A DNA stretch of 64,000 nt from Streptomyces sp. SID13726 (GTDB lineage Bacteria; Actinomycetota; Actinomycetes; Streptomycetales; Streptomycetaceae). The notes beneath the pieces were generated by a model. That model worked only from the letters and a program-made list of their open reading frames with translations, did not search any database and was not told the origin of the DNA. Both the position numbers and the translations under genes were made by a program. The stretch covers positions 111,460-175,459 of the forward strand of contig NZ_JAAGLY010000019.1 of NCBI RefSeq assembly GCF_010548375.1. Reading direction: 5' to 3'. How positions within the stretch are numbered: position 1 is the first letter of the stretch; every line of letters starts with the position of its first letter. This document shows positions 17,401-24,531 of the stretch, one piece after another.

Positions 17401-18770
17401 CGCACGTCCTCGCCTCGCAGGCGGTGGAGTCCGACCATCGCGCGACGCGCCGGCTGGTGCTGTCGGTGATCTCGTACCTGCTCGCACGGGAGGATCACAC
17501 GAGCGCTCGGGATCTCGCCGAACGCACCTACGCGCTCTGGCGGGAGAGGTTCGGCGACGGTGATCCGCAGACCCTGACACTCGGCGTCCTCCTGCACATG
17601 GCGCTGCGGCGGACGGGACGCTACTCGGAGGCGTCGGCGCTCGGCGATCGGCTGCTCAGCATGGCGGAGGCGGCCGGGCTCCAGGAAGAGGACGAGGAGG
17701 TCTATCTGAGCCTCAGGATGCAAGTCGCCGGAGACATCAGGTCCCGCGGCGACTTCCGTGGTGCGCTGGAGGTCAACGAGGACATCCACGCCCGTGCACT
17801 GCGGCAGTTCGGACCGGAAGATCCCCTCACTCTGGGGTGCGCGGCCGACCTCGCGATGTGCCTGCGCCTGAACGGGGACTACCGACGGGCCCTGAAGCTG
17901 GACGAGGAAACCCTGCGGCGGCGGGAGGAACTGCTCGGTCAGGGCGACCCGCTCTGCCTGTCCGCACGGTCCGCGATCGCGGCGGGCCACCGGGAGCTGG
18001 GCCGCCACCGGAAGGCCGTGCATCTGTACGTGGACCTCCTGGAGCAGACCAGGGATCTCTACGGCGCGGACCATCCGAAGACACTGATGTGCCTCGCCAG
18101 GCTGGCCGCCGCACAGCGCAGAGCCGGTCTCCACGACGAAGCGGCGGCCAACTCGCGCACCGCCCTGACCGCCCTGACCGCCCGGTACGGCAATCGGGAC
18201 CCGGAGGTGCTGCGCGCCGCCCTGACCCGCTCGCTCACCCTGCGGGACAACGGGGAGCTCGACGCCGCTCGCTCACTGGGCGAGCGCGTCCGTGAGCAGT
18301 ATGCGCAACAGCTGGGCGAGCACCATCCGGTCACCCTGTCCGCCGGGGTCGATCTCGCCGTGACGCTCAGGTGGCTGGGCGAGATCGACGCCGCGCGGCA
18401 GATCGACGAAGCCGCGCTGGAGCGGTTCAGGGAGACGCTGGGCGACACTCATCCGCGCACCCTGGTCGCCTCCATGACCCTGGCCAACGACCTGTTCGCA
18501 CAGGAGGACGTGGGCGGCGCGCACACGCTGGACGACTGGGCCCTCGACGCGATGCGGGAGACCCTGGGCGGCTCCCATCCCACCACGCTGGTCCTGCGCA
18601 CCCATATCGCGATGGACCTGCGCGCCCTGGGGCAGGACGACGAGGCCGCGGCGCTGCACTCGGTGGCCCTCGGAGAGCTGAGGGAACGACTCGGCCCCGA
18701 CCACTCGACGTACGTGAAAGCTGCGGCCTGGCGCCGCGTCGACTGCGACCTGGGCCCAATGCCCATCTGA
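14403..18770 (+). CDS. vWA-like (SAV_2336-type) / NB-ARC / TPR multidomain STAND protein
   Basis: 1455 residues. Residues ~165-330 look like a vWA-like domain: strand plus D178-S179 (VLLVDSAPRM, a degenerate DxSxS) and VVFVLTDG at ~246-253. Residues ~640-1000 are an NB-ARC STAND NTPase with P-loop GMGGIGKS (666-673), Walker B WLLVFDNADS and a following winged-helix region. Residues ~1010-1450 are kinesin-light-chain-like TPRs; anchors of the form [FLY]G-x-x-[DH]-P-x-x-L recur from about 1050, and from 1136 to 1430 they fall exactly every 42 residues. The protein should oligomerise on NTP binding when the TPR array senses a signal. The NB-ARC/TPR half resembles the TPR protein of FxSxx-COOH systems. 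Translational coupling ties it to MoxR and VMAP partners. An internal start at 16215 may give a shorter second product. Confidence 0.82.
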   Translation: MTPGRDTASTARSERHLHPREIADALWLASEHAWLAGASDGPDPDSVAESGSSASEAAPDERTTDRASATEGRGPEPDLPEPAPVGTGETAQHRADGVAPGPERVGARAYEVVSRTSSPPGDRALGRALRAFRTTVASAHTSELDEEATAELLAPAPFLPPVLRPTPERRWRAVLLVDSAPRMALWQDTAARFARIVRAFGGFRDVTELSLDTAQAGQATVRLPGSATGSRSAAPRGLVDPTGRSVVFVLTDGLAPAWRSGAAQRLLALWGRRQPVAVLHMLPQRLWHRTGLHPSRVALRASGPWTPGRQPAWEPAEALSALLGRRAARGAAVPVPVLEGRPEWLEPWARFVGGEQPREVELAAVFASPTGPEPVPSAPRSDSGSEPEPAVRVATFRGWASPDAFRLATRLAAVPLGLGGVTEVQQCVLPGSDPQHLAELLLSDLLTLRPPGSRGRLAYAFVDGVREELLAYGSRTATERVIERAAEILAPTNSAARSLLSYLRGEAATVAPAPDTDQEFRSVERAVLHALSGPHARRARQLDALENTGSVRTAGRTAVAAEPDEADDHPYDTARSRLVYSIGPLEQHTVVAADTARADPGENHMSVTVPHGRPAESDRNRTRPMVWGNVPPRNASFTGREELLEALEESLLANPVTAALPQALHGMGGIGKSQLALEYVYRYATNYDLVWWIPAEQPALIRQAFVELAERLQVSVSSMASTAIPAVLEALRTGIPYGNWLLVFDNADSPEAIQDCFPSRFEGGPAGAVLVTSRNPQWNALAHPLEVGVFERHESVALLRRRNPDVTDDEAELLAETLGDLPLAVEQASAWRAETGMSPKEYVRLFEEISAELMHTSSATQYGDTIASAWGVSLGRLEERSPAALRLLELCSYLAPKPVPRHLFAQRTGERIDPDLDRVLGDPLQFARALREINRYSLARIDHRTDTITLHRLVQALLRSRMSEEQRVRYRHGAHLLLAGSWTGELHDPRNWPRFAQLYPHVLASQAVESDHRATRRLVLSVISYLLAREDHTSARDLAERTYALWRERFGDGDPQTLTLGVLLHMALRRTGRYSEASALGDRLLSMAEAAGLQEEDEEVYLSLRMQVAGDIRSRGDFRGALEVNEDIHARALRQFGPEDPLTLGCAADLAMCLRLNGDYRRALKLDEETLRRREELLGQGDPLCLSARSAIAAGHRELGRHRKAVHLYVDLLEQTRDLYGADHPKTLMCLARLAAAQRRAGLHDEAAANSRTALTALTARYGNRDPEVLRAALTRSLTLRDNGELDAARSLGERVREQYAQQLGEHHPVTLSAGVDLAVTLRWLGEIDAARQIDEAALERFRETLGDTHPRTLVASMTLANDLFAQEDVGGAHTLDDWALDAMRETLGGSHPTTLVLRTHIAMDLRALGQDDEAAALHSVALGELRERLGPDHSTYVKAAAWRRVDCDLGPMPI
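16202..16217 (+). promoter_or_regulatory. Internal ribosome-binding site and in-frame ATG within the STAND gene
   Basis: AGGAGA at 16202-16207 precedes ATG 16215 by 7 nt, inside and in frame with the 1455-residue gene (Met605). Translation from here would give an 851-residue NB-ARC/TPR protein without the vWA-like half, starting just before the motif NVPPRNASFTGRE that often opens such proteins. It could also be a fossil of a gene fusion. Confidence 0.45.
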
Positions 18771-18800
18771 CCCCGAGTCTGACCCCGAGTCTGACGCCGA
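18769..18800. repeat. 12-bp tandem repeat after the STAND gene
   Basis: GACCCCGAGTCT is present twice (18769-18780, 18781-18792) followed by a partial third copy GACGCCGA. The first copy starts on the last base pair of the STAND gene stop codon (TGA 18768-18770). It looks like slippage duplication; no function seen. Confidence 0.7.
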
Positions 18801-18826
18801 GCGGGCACCGGTCCCTCATCCGTCCC

Positions 18827-18890
18827 AGGACGGCGCCCGTGCCGCCCTAGGACGGCGTCCGTGCCGCTCTAGGACGGCGTCCGCGCCGCC
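18827..18890. repeat. 22-bp tandem repeat with internal palindrome, covering the TerB-like gene stop
   Basis: Three units begin at 18827, 18849 and 18871. Each starts AGGACGGCG and contains the near-palindrome GGACG-G-CGTCC (GGACGGCGCCC in the first unit). The stop codon of the minus-strand TerB-like gene (18869-18871) lies at the junction of units two and three, so the repeat re-creates the gene's last codons beyond its stop. The stacked hairpins may act as a terminator for one or both convergent genes. Confidence 0.7.
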
Positions 18891-19564
18891 GCCAGCAACC
18901 TGGTCACATCGTCCGCGCAGATCGTCAGCGCCGTCCCCACCGTCGAGAGCACGTCCCGTTCCGCCGGTGTGTACGGCCCGTCCGCGAGGGCGATGCGGGC
19001 GGCCTGGAGGAGGATCGATTCGCGGCCGGGTGGGGCGAGGTGGGGGGCCAGGGGATCCAGGGCCTCGTGGAGCTCTATGGCTAGGCCGGCGCCGCAGGGG
19101 CGGTCGTGGACGCGGCCGGTGTCCTCGGCGACGGCCTCGACGAGGGCGTCGAGCTGGTCCTCGGTGCAGTCCTCGAAGCCGGCCGCGCGGACCGTGGCGG
19201 CGGCAACCTCCAGGGAGGTGCGGGAGCAGGTGCCGCCCGCCGCGAGGACCGCGAGGGCGACCGTGTGGACGGCGTCGCGGAGCATCGCCGAGAAGCGGGT
19301 GGTGGTGGGGTGGTCCAACACGTCCAGGGCGAAGTGGCGTTGGCAGGACGCGCATTCGACCACCGGTGCGGTGTCGCCGCGCGGCAGGACCGGGACGCCC
19401 AGCACGACGATACGGCGGCGGCCGCTCAGGCGCTGGTAGTTGCGGTCGCCCCCGCAGCCGGGGCAGAAGAATTCGCCGTCGCCGACGGTCGTCCACGCGG
19501 TACGGGTGCCCAGGAGGCGCGCAGGCCTGGTAGCACGGCCGTTTCGTCCCCGTCCTGGCAGCAC
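18869..19564 (-). CDS. TerB-family (tellurite-resistance-like) protein with N-terminal zinc ribbon
   Basis: About 231 residues. An N-terminal zinc ribbon is formed by FFCPGCGGD and VVECASCQRHF. The C-terminal ~130 residues are an all-helical TerB-like domain (TTTRFSAMLRDAVHTVALAV ... ARIALADGPYTPAERDVL). TerB domains occur in membrane-associated stress complexes, but the biochemical role of this single protein is unknown. GTG 19564 is preferred since sequence upstream of it (Cys/Arg-rich) looks non-coding. The gene ends inside a 22-bp tandem repeat. Confidence 0.78.
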   Translation of the reverse strand: MLPGRGRNGRATRPARLLGTRTAWTTVGDGEFFCPGCGGDRNYQRLSGRRRIVVLGVPVLPRGDTAPVVECASCQRHFALDVLDHPTTTRFSAMLRDAVHTVALAVLAAGGTCSRTSLEVAAATVRAAGFEDCTEDQLDALVEAVAEDTGRVHDRPCGAGLAIELHEALDPLAPHLAPPGRESILLQAARIALADGPYTPAERDVLSTVGTALTICADDVTRLLAAARTPS

Positions 19565-19693
19565 GTCACACCTCCGCGTAACCCCGCGGCAACATCGCCG
19601 CGCTTGCGTGATGTTAGCCACATCTGCGAGGCGGAGTCAGCACCCCCGACGAGACCTGCTCGTGACCTCCACGTGCCGATGGCCGATAAACGA

Positions 19694-19731
19694 CGGGGCC
19701 TTGATCGCCGTATACAGCGACCAAGGCCCCG
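19694..19731 (-). terminator. Rho-independent-like terminator of leuA
   Basis: CGGGGCCTTG (19694-19703) pairs with CAAGGCCCCG (19722-19731), and an inner TCGC/GCGA extends the stem to 15 bp with one mismatch around an 8-nt loop. It lies 20 bp beyond the leuA stop on the minus strand. This is the strongest hairpin in the first 20 kb. Confidence 0.85.
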
Positions 19732-19750
19732 AAACCGCCGGTCAGAGGGG

Positions 19751-21472
19751 TTATCGAGCGGCTCGGTTGACGGCGGAGACGACCGCCTTCAGCGACGCAC
19801 GCGTCGTGTTCGCGTCGATGCCGATTCCCCACAGAACCTTGCCGTCGATCGCGCATTCGATGTAGGACGCGGCCTGCGCGGAGGCGCCCTCGCTCATCGT
19901 GTGCTCCTGGTAGTCCAGCAGCCGCGCGTCCACGTCCACCTTCTGCAGCGCGTCGAAGAAGGCCGAGATCGGGCCGTTGCCCGAGCCGGTCAGAACGGTG
20001 TCCTCGCCGTCGACCGTGGCCTCGACGCGCAGGGTGTCCACGCCGTCGGTGTCGGTCGTCGACTGGCCGTTGCGGACCTGGATACGGCCCCACGGGTTCT
20101 CGGGGTTGGGCAGGTACTCGTCCTGGAAGGTCGCCCAGATGTCGGACCCGGTGACCTCGCCGCCCTCGGCGTCCGTCTTGGCCTGGATGATCTTCGAGAA
20201 CTCGATCTGCATCCGGCGGGGCAGGTCCAGCTTGTGGTCGTTCTTCAGGACGTACGCGATACCGCCCTTGCCGGACTGCGAGTTGACCCGGATCACTGCC
20301 TCGTAGGAGCGGCCGACGTCCTTCGGGTCGATCGGCAGGTACGGCACCGCCCACTCGATGTCGTCGACGGTGACCCCGCGAGCCGCCGCGTCGGCCTCCA
20401 TCGCGTCGAAGCCCTTCTTGATGGCGTCCTGGTGGGAGCCGGAGAAGGACGTGTAGACCAGGTCGCCCACGTACGGGTGGCGCGGGTGGACCTCCATCTG
20501 GTTGCAGTACTCCCACGTACGACGGATCTCGTCGATGTCGGAGAAGTCGATCTGCGGGTCGACGCCCTGCGAGAACAGGTTCATGCCCAGGGTCACCAGG
20601 TCGACGTTGCCGGTGCGCTCGCCCTGTCCGAACAGACAGCCCTCGACACGGTCGGCGCCGGCCATCAGCGCCAGTTCGGCGGCGGCGACGGCGGTGCCGC
20701 GGTCGTTGTGCGGGTGGATCGAGATGACCACGTGCTCACGGCGGGAGATGTTGCGGCTCATCCACTCGAAGCGGTCCGCGTGCGTGGACGGGGTCGAACG
20801 CTCCACCGTGGCAGGCAGGTTGAGGATGATCTCGCGGCCCGGACCCGGCTGGTAGACGTCCATCACCGCCTCGCAGACCTCCAGCGCGAAGTCCAGCTCG
20901 GTGTCGGTGAAGATCTCCGGCGAGTACTGGTAGCCGAACTCCGTCTCCGGGCCCAGCAGCTTCTCCGCGTACTCCATCACCAGACGGGTGCCGTCCACGG
21001 CGATCTGCTTGATGTCGTCCTTGGAGCCCCGGAAGACGACCCGGCGGAAGACGGGGGCGGTGGCGTTGTACAGGTGGACGGTGGCGCGCTTGGCGCCCTT
21101 CAGGGACTCCACCGTGCGCTCGATCAGGTCCTCGCGGGCCTGGGTCAGTACGGAGATCGTCACGTCGTCCGGGATCGCACCCGGCTCCTGGATGATCGAC
21201 CGCACGAAATCGAAGTCCGTCTGCCCGGACGCCGGGAACCCGACCTCGATCTCCTTGTAGCCCATCTTGACCAGCTGGTCGAACATCCGGCGCTTGCGCT
21301 CGGGCGACATCGGGTCGATCAGGGACTGGTTGCCGTCGCGCAGATCGGTGGAGAGCCAGCGGGGAGCGGCGGTGATCCGCTGCTCGGGCCAGGTGCGGTC
21401 GGGGATGTCGACCTGCTCGTACTGGCCGTACTTGTGGATCGGCATGGTGCTGGGCTGCTGGCGGTTCGCCAT
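19751..21472 (-). CDS. leuA: 2-isopropylmalate synthase
   Basis: 573 residues. Catalyses the first committed step of leucine biosynthesis, condensing 2-oxoisovalerate with acetyl-CoA in the cytoplasm. The N-terminal HMGL-like TIM barrel shows RWLSTDLRDGNQSL (metal Asp), EVGFPASGQTDFDF, and the HxH metal motif in ISIHPHNDRGT with GEGERTGN-type loop GQGERTGNVDL. The C-terminal LeuA regulatory domain (about 440-573) binds leucine for feedback inhibition. Length fits the long actinobacterial LeuA. The start ATG 21472 has AGGAG upstream. A leucine-codon-rich leader peptide upstream indicates attenuation, and a strong terminator follows. Confidence 0.97.
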   Translation of the reverse strand: MANRQQPSTMPIHKYGQYEQVDIPDRTWPEQRITAAPRWLSTDLRDGNQSLIDPMSPERKRRMFDQLVKMGYKEIEVGFPASGQTDFDFVRSIIQEPGAIPDDVTISVLTQAREDLIERTVESLKGAKRATVHLYNATAPVFRRVVFRGSKDDIKQIAVDGTRLVMEYAEKLLGPETEFGYQYSPEIFTDTELDFALEVCEAVMDVYQPGPGREIILNLPATVERSTPSTHADRFEWMSRNISRREHVVISIHPHNDRGTAVAAAELALMAGADRVEGCLFGQGERTGNVDLVTLGMNLFSQGVDPQIDFSDIDEIRRTWEYCNQMEVHPRHPYVGDLVYTSFSGSHQDAIKKGFDAMEADAAARGVTVDDIEWAVPYLPIDPKDVGRSYEAVIRVNSQSGKGGIAYVLKNDHKLDLPRRMQIEFSKIIQAKTDAEGGEVTGSDIWATFQDEYLPNPENPWGRIQVRNGQSTTDTDGVDTLRVEATVDGEDTVLTGSGNGPISAFFDALQKVDVDARLLDYQEHTMSEGASAQAASYIECAIDGKVLWGIGIDANTTRASLKAVVSAVNRAAR

Positions 21473-21552
21473 GATTGCGGGGCTCCTATGGATGTCCGGA
21501 AAGGACGGCCGACACGCAACACGAAGCTCCGCGGGGAGGGAGTCGACCTGGA

Positions 21553-21600
21553 CTACAGGCCCTCGCCGCGGCAGCTAAGAAGAAGCAGCCCGAAACGCAT
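21553..21600 (-). CDS. leuL: leuA leader peptide (attenuator)
   Basis: A 15-residue minus-strand peptide, MRFGLLLLSCRGEGL, with four consecutive Leu codons and a fifth as last residue, ends 80 bp upstream of leuA. An upstream in-frame ATG at 21612 would add MLRI. A TAGCAT hexamer lies just upstream of the ATGs, so the transcript is probably leaderless or nearly so. Ribosome stalling at the Leu run during leucine starvation would alter folding of the leader before leuA. I could not fix a unique terminator/antiterminator pair. The symbol leuL is used for function, not homology. Confidence 0.75.
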   Translation of the reverse strand: MRFGLLLLSCRGEGL

Positions 21601-21791
21601 GATGCGAAGCATGCTAGCCGAGCCGGTTCGGGTGCGGGGCGCCGTATCAGTATGCGGGACCCGAGAGGTAAACGGGACAAAAAGTGCGCCATACCACTTC
21701 GTCACGGAGCGTGCGCATCTCTGTCCGTATATTTCACCAATCATGGTTGCGGCTAGTGACACGGTCATGACTCAGTGCAAGGGTGCCGCAC

Positions 21792-22862
21792 ATGACGACC
21801 AACGGGGGCTTCGAGCCCGTCTTCTGTACCGTCATTCCGCCGCATGTCCTCGACAAGCTGGCCCGGAACGACGACCCCGCACTCTCCGGTCCCGCCCAGC
21901 GCACCTTGATGCGCGACAGCGAACTGCGCGGCCGCCGCCGCGTCACGACCGAGTTCGGCCTCGCCGCCACACCACCGGCGAAGGCCTCATCGGACCAACC
22001 TCTCCGCACGATCTACGACGCCGGGCACAGGACCGACCTGCCGGGCACGAAGGTCCGCGCCGAGGGCTCCGACCCCGGCCAGGACGCCACCGTCAACCGC
22101 GCCTACGCCGGCCTCGGCGCCACCTTCGAGCTGTACCTGAAGGCATACACCCGCCATTCCATCGACGGCGACGGCCTCCCGCTCGACGCGACCGTGCACT
22201 TCGACGAGAACTACAACAACGCCTTCTGGAACGGCGAGCAGATGGTGTTCGGCGACGGCGACGGCGAGATCTTCCTCGACTTCACCATCCCGATCGACGT
22301 CATCGGCCACGAACTCACCCACGGCGTCACGCAGTACACGGCGAACCTCACGTACTACGGCCAGCCGGGCGCCCTCAACGAGTCGATGTCCGACGTCTTC
22401 GGCTCGCTCATCAAGCAGTACACGCTCGGCCAGACCGCCGCCGAGGCCGACTGGCTGATCGGCGCGGGCCTCCTCGCCCCCAGCGTCACCGGCAAGGCCC
22501 TGCGCTCGATGAAGGAGCCGGGCAGCGCGTACGACGACGACGTGCTCGGCAAGGACCCGCAGCCCGCGACCATGGACGACTACGTCCGCACCGGCCGCGA
22601 CAACGGCGGCGTGCACATCAACTCCGGTATCCCGAACCACGCGTTCTACCTGGTCGCGACCGCCCTCGGCGGCAACGCCTGGGAGCGCGCCGGCCAGATC
22701 TGGTACGACGTCCTGACCGGCGGCGAGTTGAGCGACCGCGCCCTGTTCAACGACTTCGCCAAGCTGACCGTCAAGGCCGCGCGCGAGCGCTTCGGCGACG
22801 GCGGCGAGGAACTCCAGGCCGTGTCGAAGGCCTGGGAGCAGGTCGGGGTGCGGATCCTCTGA
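21792..22862 (+). CDS. Protealysin-like M4 metalloprotease (thermolysin family)
   Basis: 356 residues. Zinc motif HELTH at 173-177, the third ligand in ALNESMSDVFGS, and the catalytic His region NGGVHINSGIPNHAFY are intact. There is no signal peptide and only a short N-terminal propeptide with a PP motif (CTVIPPHVLDKLA), which is the protealysin subgroup, not secreted thermolysin with its long FTP propeptide. ATG 21792 with AAGGG at 21779-21783 is preferred to the in-frame GTG 21783. The next gene, 21 bp downstream, resembles the emfourin inhibitor of protealysins, so activity is probably held in check inside the cell. Confidence 0.9.
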   Translation: MTTNGGFEPVFCTVIPPHVLDKLARNDDPALSGPAQRTLMRDSELRGRRRVTTEFGLAATPPAKASSDQPLRTIYDAGHRTDLPGTKVRAEGSDPGQDATVNRAYAGLGATFELYLKAYTRHSIDGDGLPLDATVHFDENYNNAFWNGEQMVFGDGDGEIFLDFTIPIDVIGHELTHGVTQYTANLTYYGQPGALNESMSDVFGSLIKQYTLGQTAAEADWLIGAGLLAPSVTGKALRSMKEPGSAYDDDVLGKDPQPATMDDYVRTGRDNGGVHINSGIPNHAFYLVATALGGNAWERAGQIWYDVLTGGELSDRALFNDFAKLTVKAARERFGDGGEELQAVSKAWEQVGVRIL

Positions 22863-22883
22863 GTCCGTACTAGACAGGGACCC

Positions 22884-23150
22884 ATGCGTATTCAGGTGAG
22901 GCGCACGGGCGGGTTCGCGGGCATCGAGCGGCACAAGGTGGTCGACACCTCGGGGCTGCCCGATGCCCACGAATGGCAGGCCCTGGCCGAGAAGGCTCTC
23001 GCGGCCGGCCGGACCACCCGGCCCATCGGCGTTCCGGACGGCTTCAGTTACGAGATCACCGTGGACGGCAGGACGGTGTACGCGGCCGATCCCCGACTGA
23101 CGGAAGAACAGCGCAGACTGATCTCGAAAGTACTCAAAGAGGGCGCGTAA
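22884..23150 (+). CDS. Emfourin-like inhibitor of protealysin-type proteases
   Basis: 88 residues, starting MRIQVRRTGGFAGI, with a short beta-rich pattern and ending in a helix (LTEEQRRLISKVLKEGA). Size, sequence pattern (RTGGFAGI, FSYEITVDGR) and the position directly downstream of an M4 protealysin-like gene match emfourin, a slow tight-binding proteinaceous inhibitor of that protease group. Expected role: complex with the upstream protease. Assignment is by recalled family pattern and context. Confidence 0.75.
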   Translation: MRIQVRRTGGFAGIERHKVVDTSGLPDAHEWQALAEKALAAGRTTRPIGVPDGFSYEITVDGRTVYAADPRLTEEQRRLISKVLKEGA

Positions 23151-23208
23151 CTCGTTCTTCCCGCCCGCCCGTTGACTTCCCTACCCGCCGGTACCGATGA
23201 TCCGGCGC

Positions 23209-24531
23209 ATGGCGACTCAAGAGCATCCGATCCCCCCGTTCCCGGCCGGCTTCCTGTGGGGCGTCTCGACCTCGGCCCATCAGATCGAGGGCGCGGCGGA
23301 CGAGCGCGAACGCTCCGTGTGGGACGCGTTCACGGCCGAGCCCGGCCGGGTGAAGGACGGCTCGACGGCGGACGTGGCCTGCGACCACTACCACCGCTAC
23401 CGCGAGGACGTCTCCCTCCTGGCGGGCCTGGGCGTGGACGCGTACCGCTTCTCGATCTCCTGGCCGCGGGTCCGCACCGACAAGGGCCTCGACTTCTACG
23501 ACCGTCTCGTGGACGAACTGGTCGCCGCGGGCGTACGTCCGGTCCCGACCCTCTTCCACTGGGACCTGCCGGAGTCCCTTCAGGAGGAGGGCGGCTGGCT
23601 GAACCGGGACACCGCCTCCCGCTTCGCCGAGTACGTCTCCGTCGTCGCCGACCGTCTCGGCGACCGCGTCAAGAAGTGGATCACCATCAACGAACCCGCC
23701 GAACACACCTTGTTCGGCCACGCGTTGGGCGCCCACGCCCCCGGCAAGCAGCTGATGTTCGACGCGCTGCCCGCCGCCCACCACCAACTCCTGGGCCACG
23801 GCCTGGCCGTACAGGCCCTGCGCGCGGCCGGCGCCACGGACATCGGGATCGCCAACTCGCACGGCCCGACCTGGCCGGCCTCCCAGGACCAACCGGACCT
23901 GGAGGCGGCCGACTTCTACGACCTGCTCCTGAACCGCCTGTTCGCCGACCCCGTCCTGCTCGGCGAATACCCCTCAGGGCTCGGCGACTTGATGCCGGGC
24001 GACGTGGCCGCGGACCTCAAGGTCATCAGCGAGCCCCTCGACTTCTACGGCGTCAACTACTACGCCCCGACCCGCGTGGGCGCCCCGCAGGGCGAGGACA
24101 TCGAGTTCGGCGGCCTGACGATCCCCGCCGAACTCCCCTTCTCCGTCCAGGAGATCGAGGGCGTCCCGGTGACGGACTTCGGCTGGCCGGTGGTCCCGGA
24201 GGGGCTCACCGAACTCCTCACCGCCTTCCACGAGCGCTACGGCGACCGGCTCCCGCCCGTCGTCATCACCGAGAACGGCTGCTCCTACGACGGTCTCGAC
24301 GACCGGAACCGGATCGCCTACCTGGACGGCCACATCCGCGCGCTGCACAAGGCGGTCGAGGCGGGCGTGGACGTACGCGGCTACTTCGTGTGGTCGCTGA
24401 TGGACAACTTCGAGTGGGCGGAGGGGTACGCGCAGCGCTTCGGGCTGGTGCACGTCGACTTCGACACCCGGGCCAGGACCCCGAAGGCGTCGTACGACTG
24501 GTACCGCGACCTGCTCAGGGCCCAGCGGTGA
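23209..24531 (+). CDS. GH1 beta-glucosidase
   Basis: 440 residues, retaining glycosidase of family 1 acting on beta-linked glucosides or galactosides, with no signal peptide and so cytoplasmic. N-terminal signature FLWGVSTSAHQIEGA, acid/base Glu in WITINEPAEH, nucleophile Glu in VVITENGCSYD and the closing WSLMDNFEW are all intact. ATG 23209 is used; ATG 23197 is in frame 12 bases upstream. A TTGACT at 23172-23177 suggests a promoter so close that the message may be leaderless. The stop overlaps the MFS gene start (GTGA), so import and hydrolysis of a glucoside are likely coupled. Confidence 0.95.
   Translation: MATQEHPIPPFPAGFLWGVSTSAHQIEGAADERERSVWDAFTAEPGRVKDGSTADVACDHYHRYREDVSLLAGLGVDAYRFSISWPRVRTDKGLDFYDRLVDELVAAGVRPVPTLFHWDLPESLQEEGGWLNRDTASRFAEYVSVVADRLGDRVKKWITINEPAEHTLFGHALGAHAPGKQLMFDALPAAHHQLLGHGLAVQALRAAGATDIGIANSHGPTWPASQDQPDLEAADFYDLLLNRLFADPVLLGEYPSGLGDLMPGDVAADLKVISEPLDFYGVNYYAPTRVGAPQGEDIEFGGLTIPAELPFSVQEIEGVPVTDFGWPVVPEGLTELLTAFHERYGDRLPPVVITENGCSYDGLDDRNRIAYLDGHIRALHKAVEAGVDVRGYFVWSLMDNFEWAEGYAQRFGLVHVDFDTRARTPKASYDWYRDLLRAQR

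Noticed and set aside
18769..18890. CRISPR-like array in the short tandem repeats
   Set aside because: Units are directly adjacent without spacers and only two or three copies; no cas genes.
19106..22873. 1255-codon plus-strand frame opposite leuA
   Set aside because: It is the complement-strand shadow of TerB-like and leuA coding sequence; composition is Val/Asp/Arg-rich with no domain.
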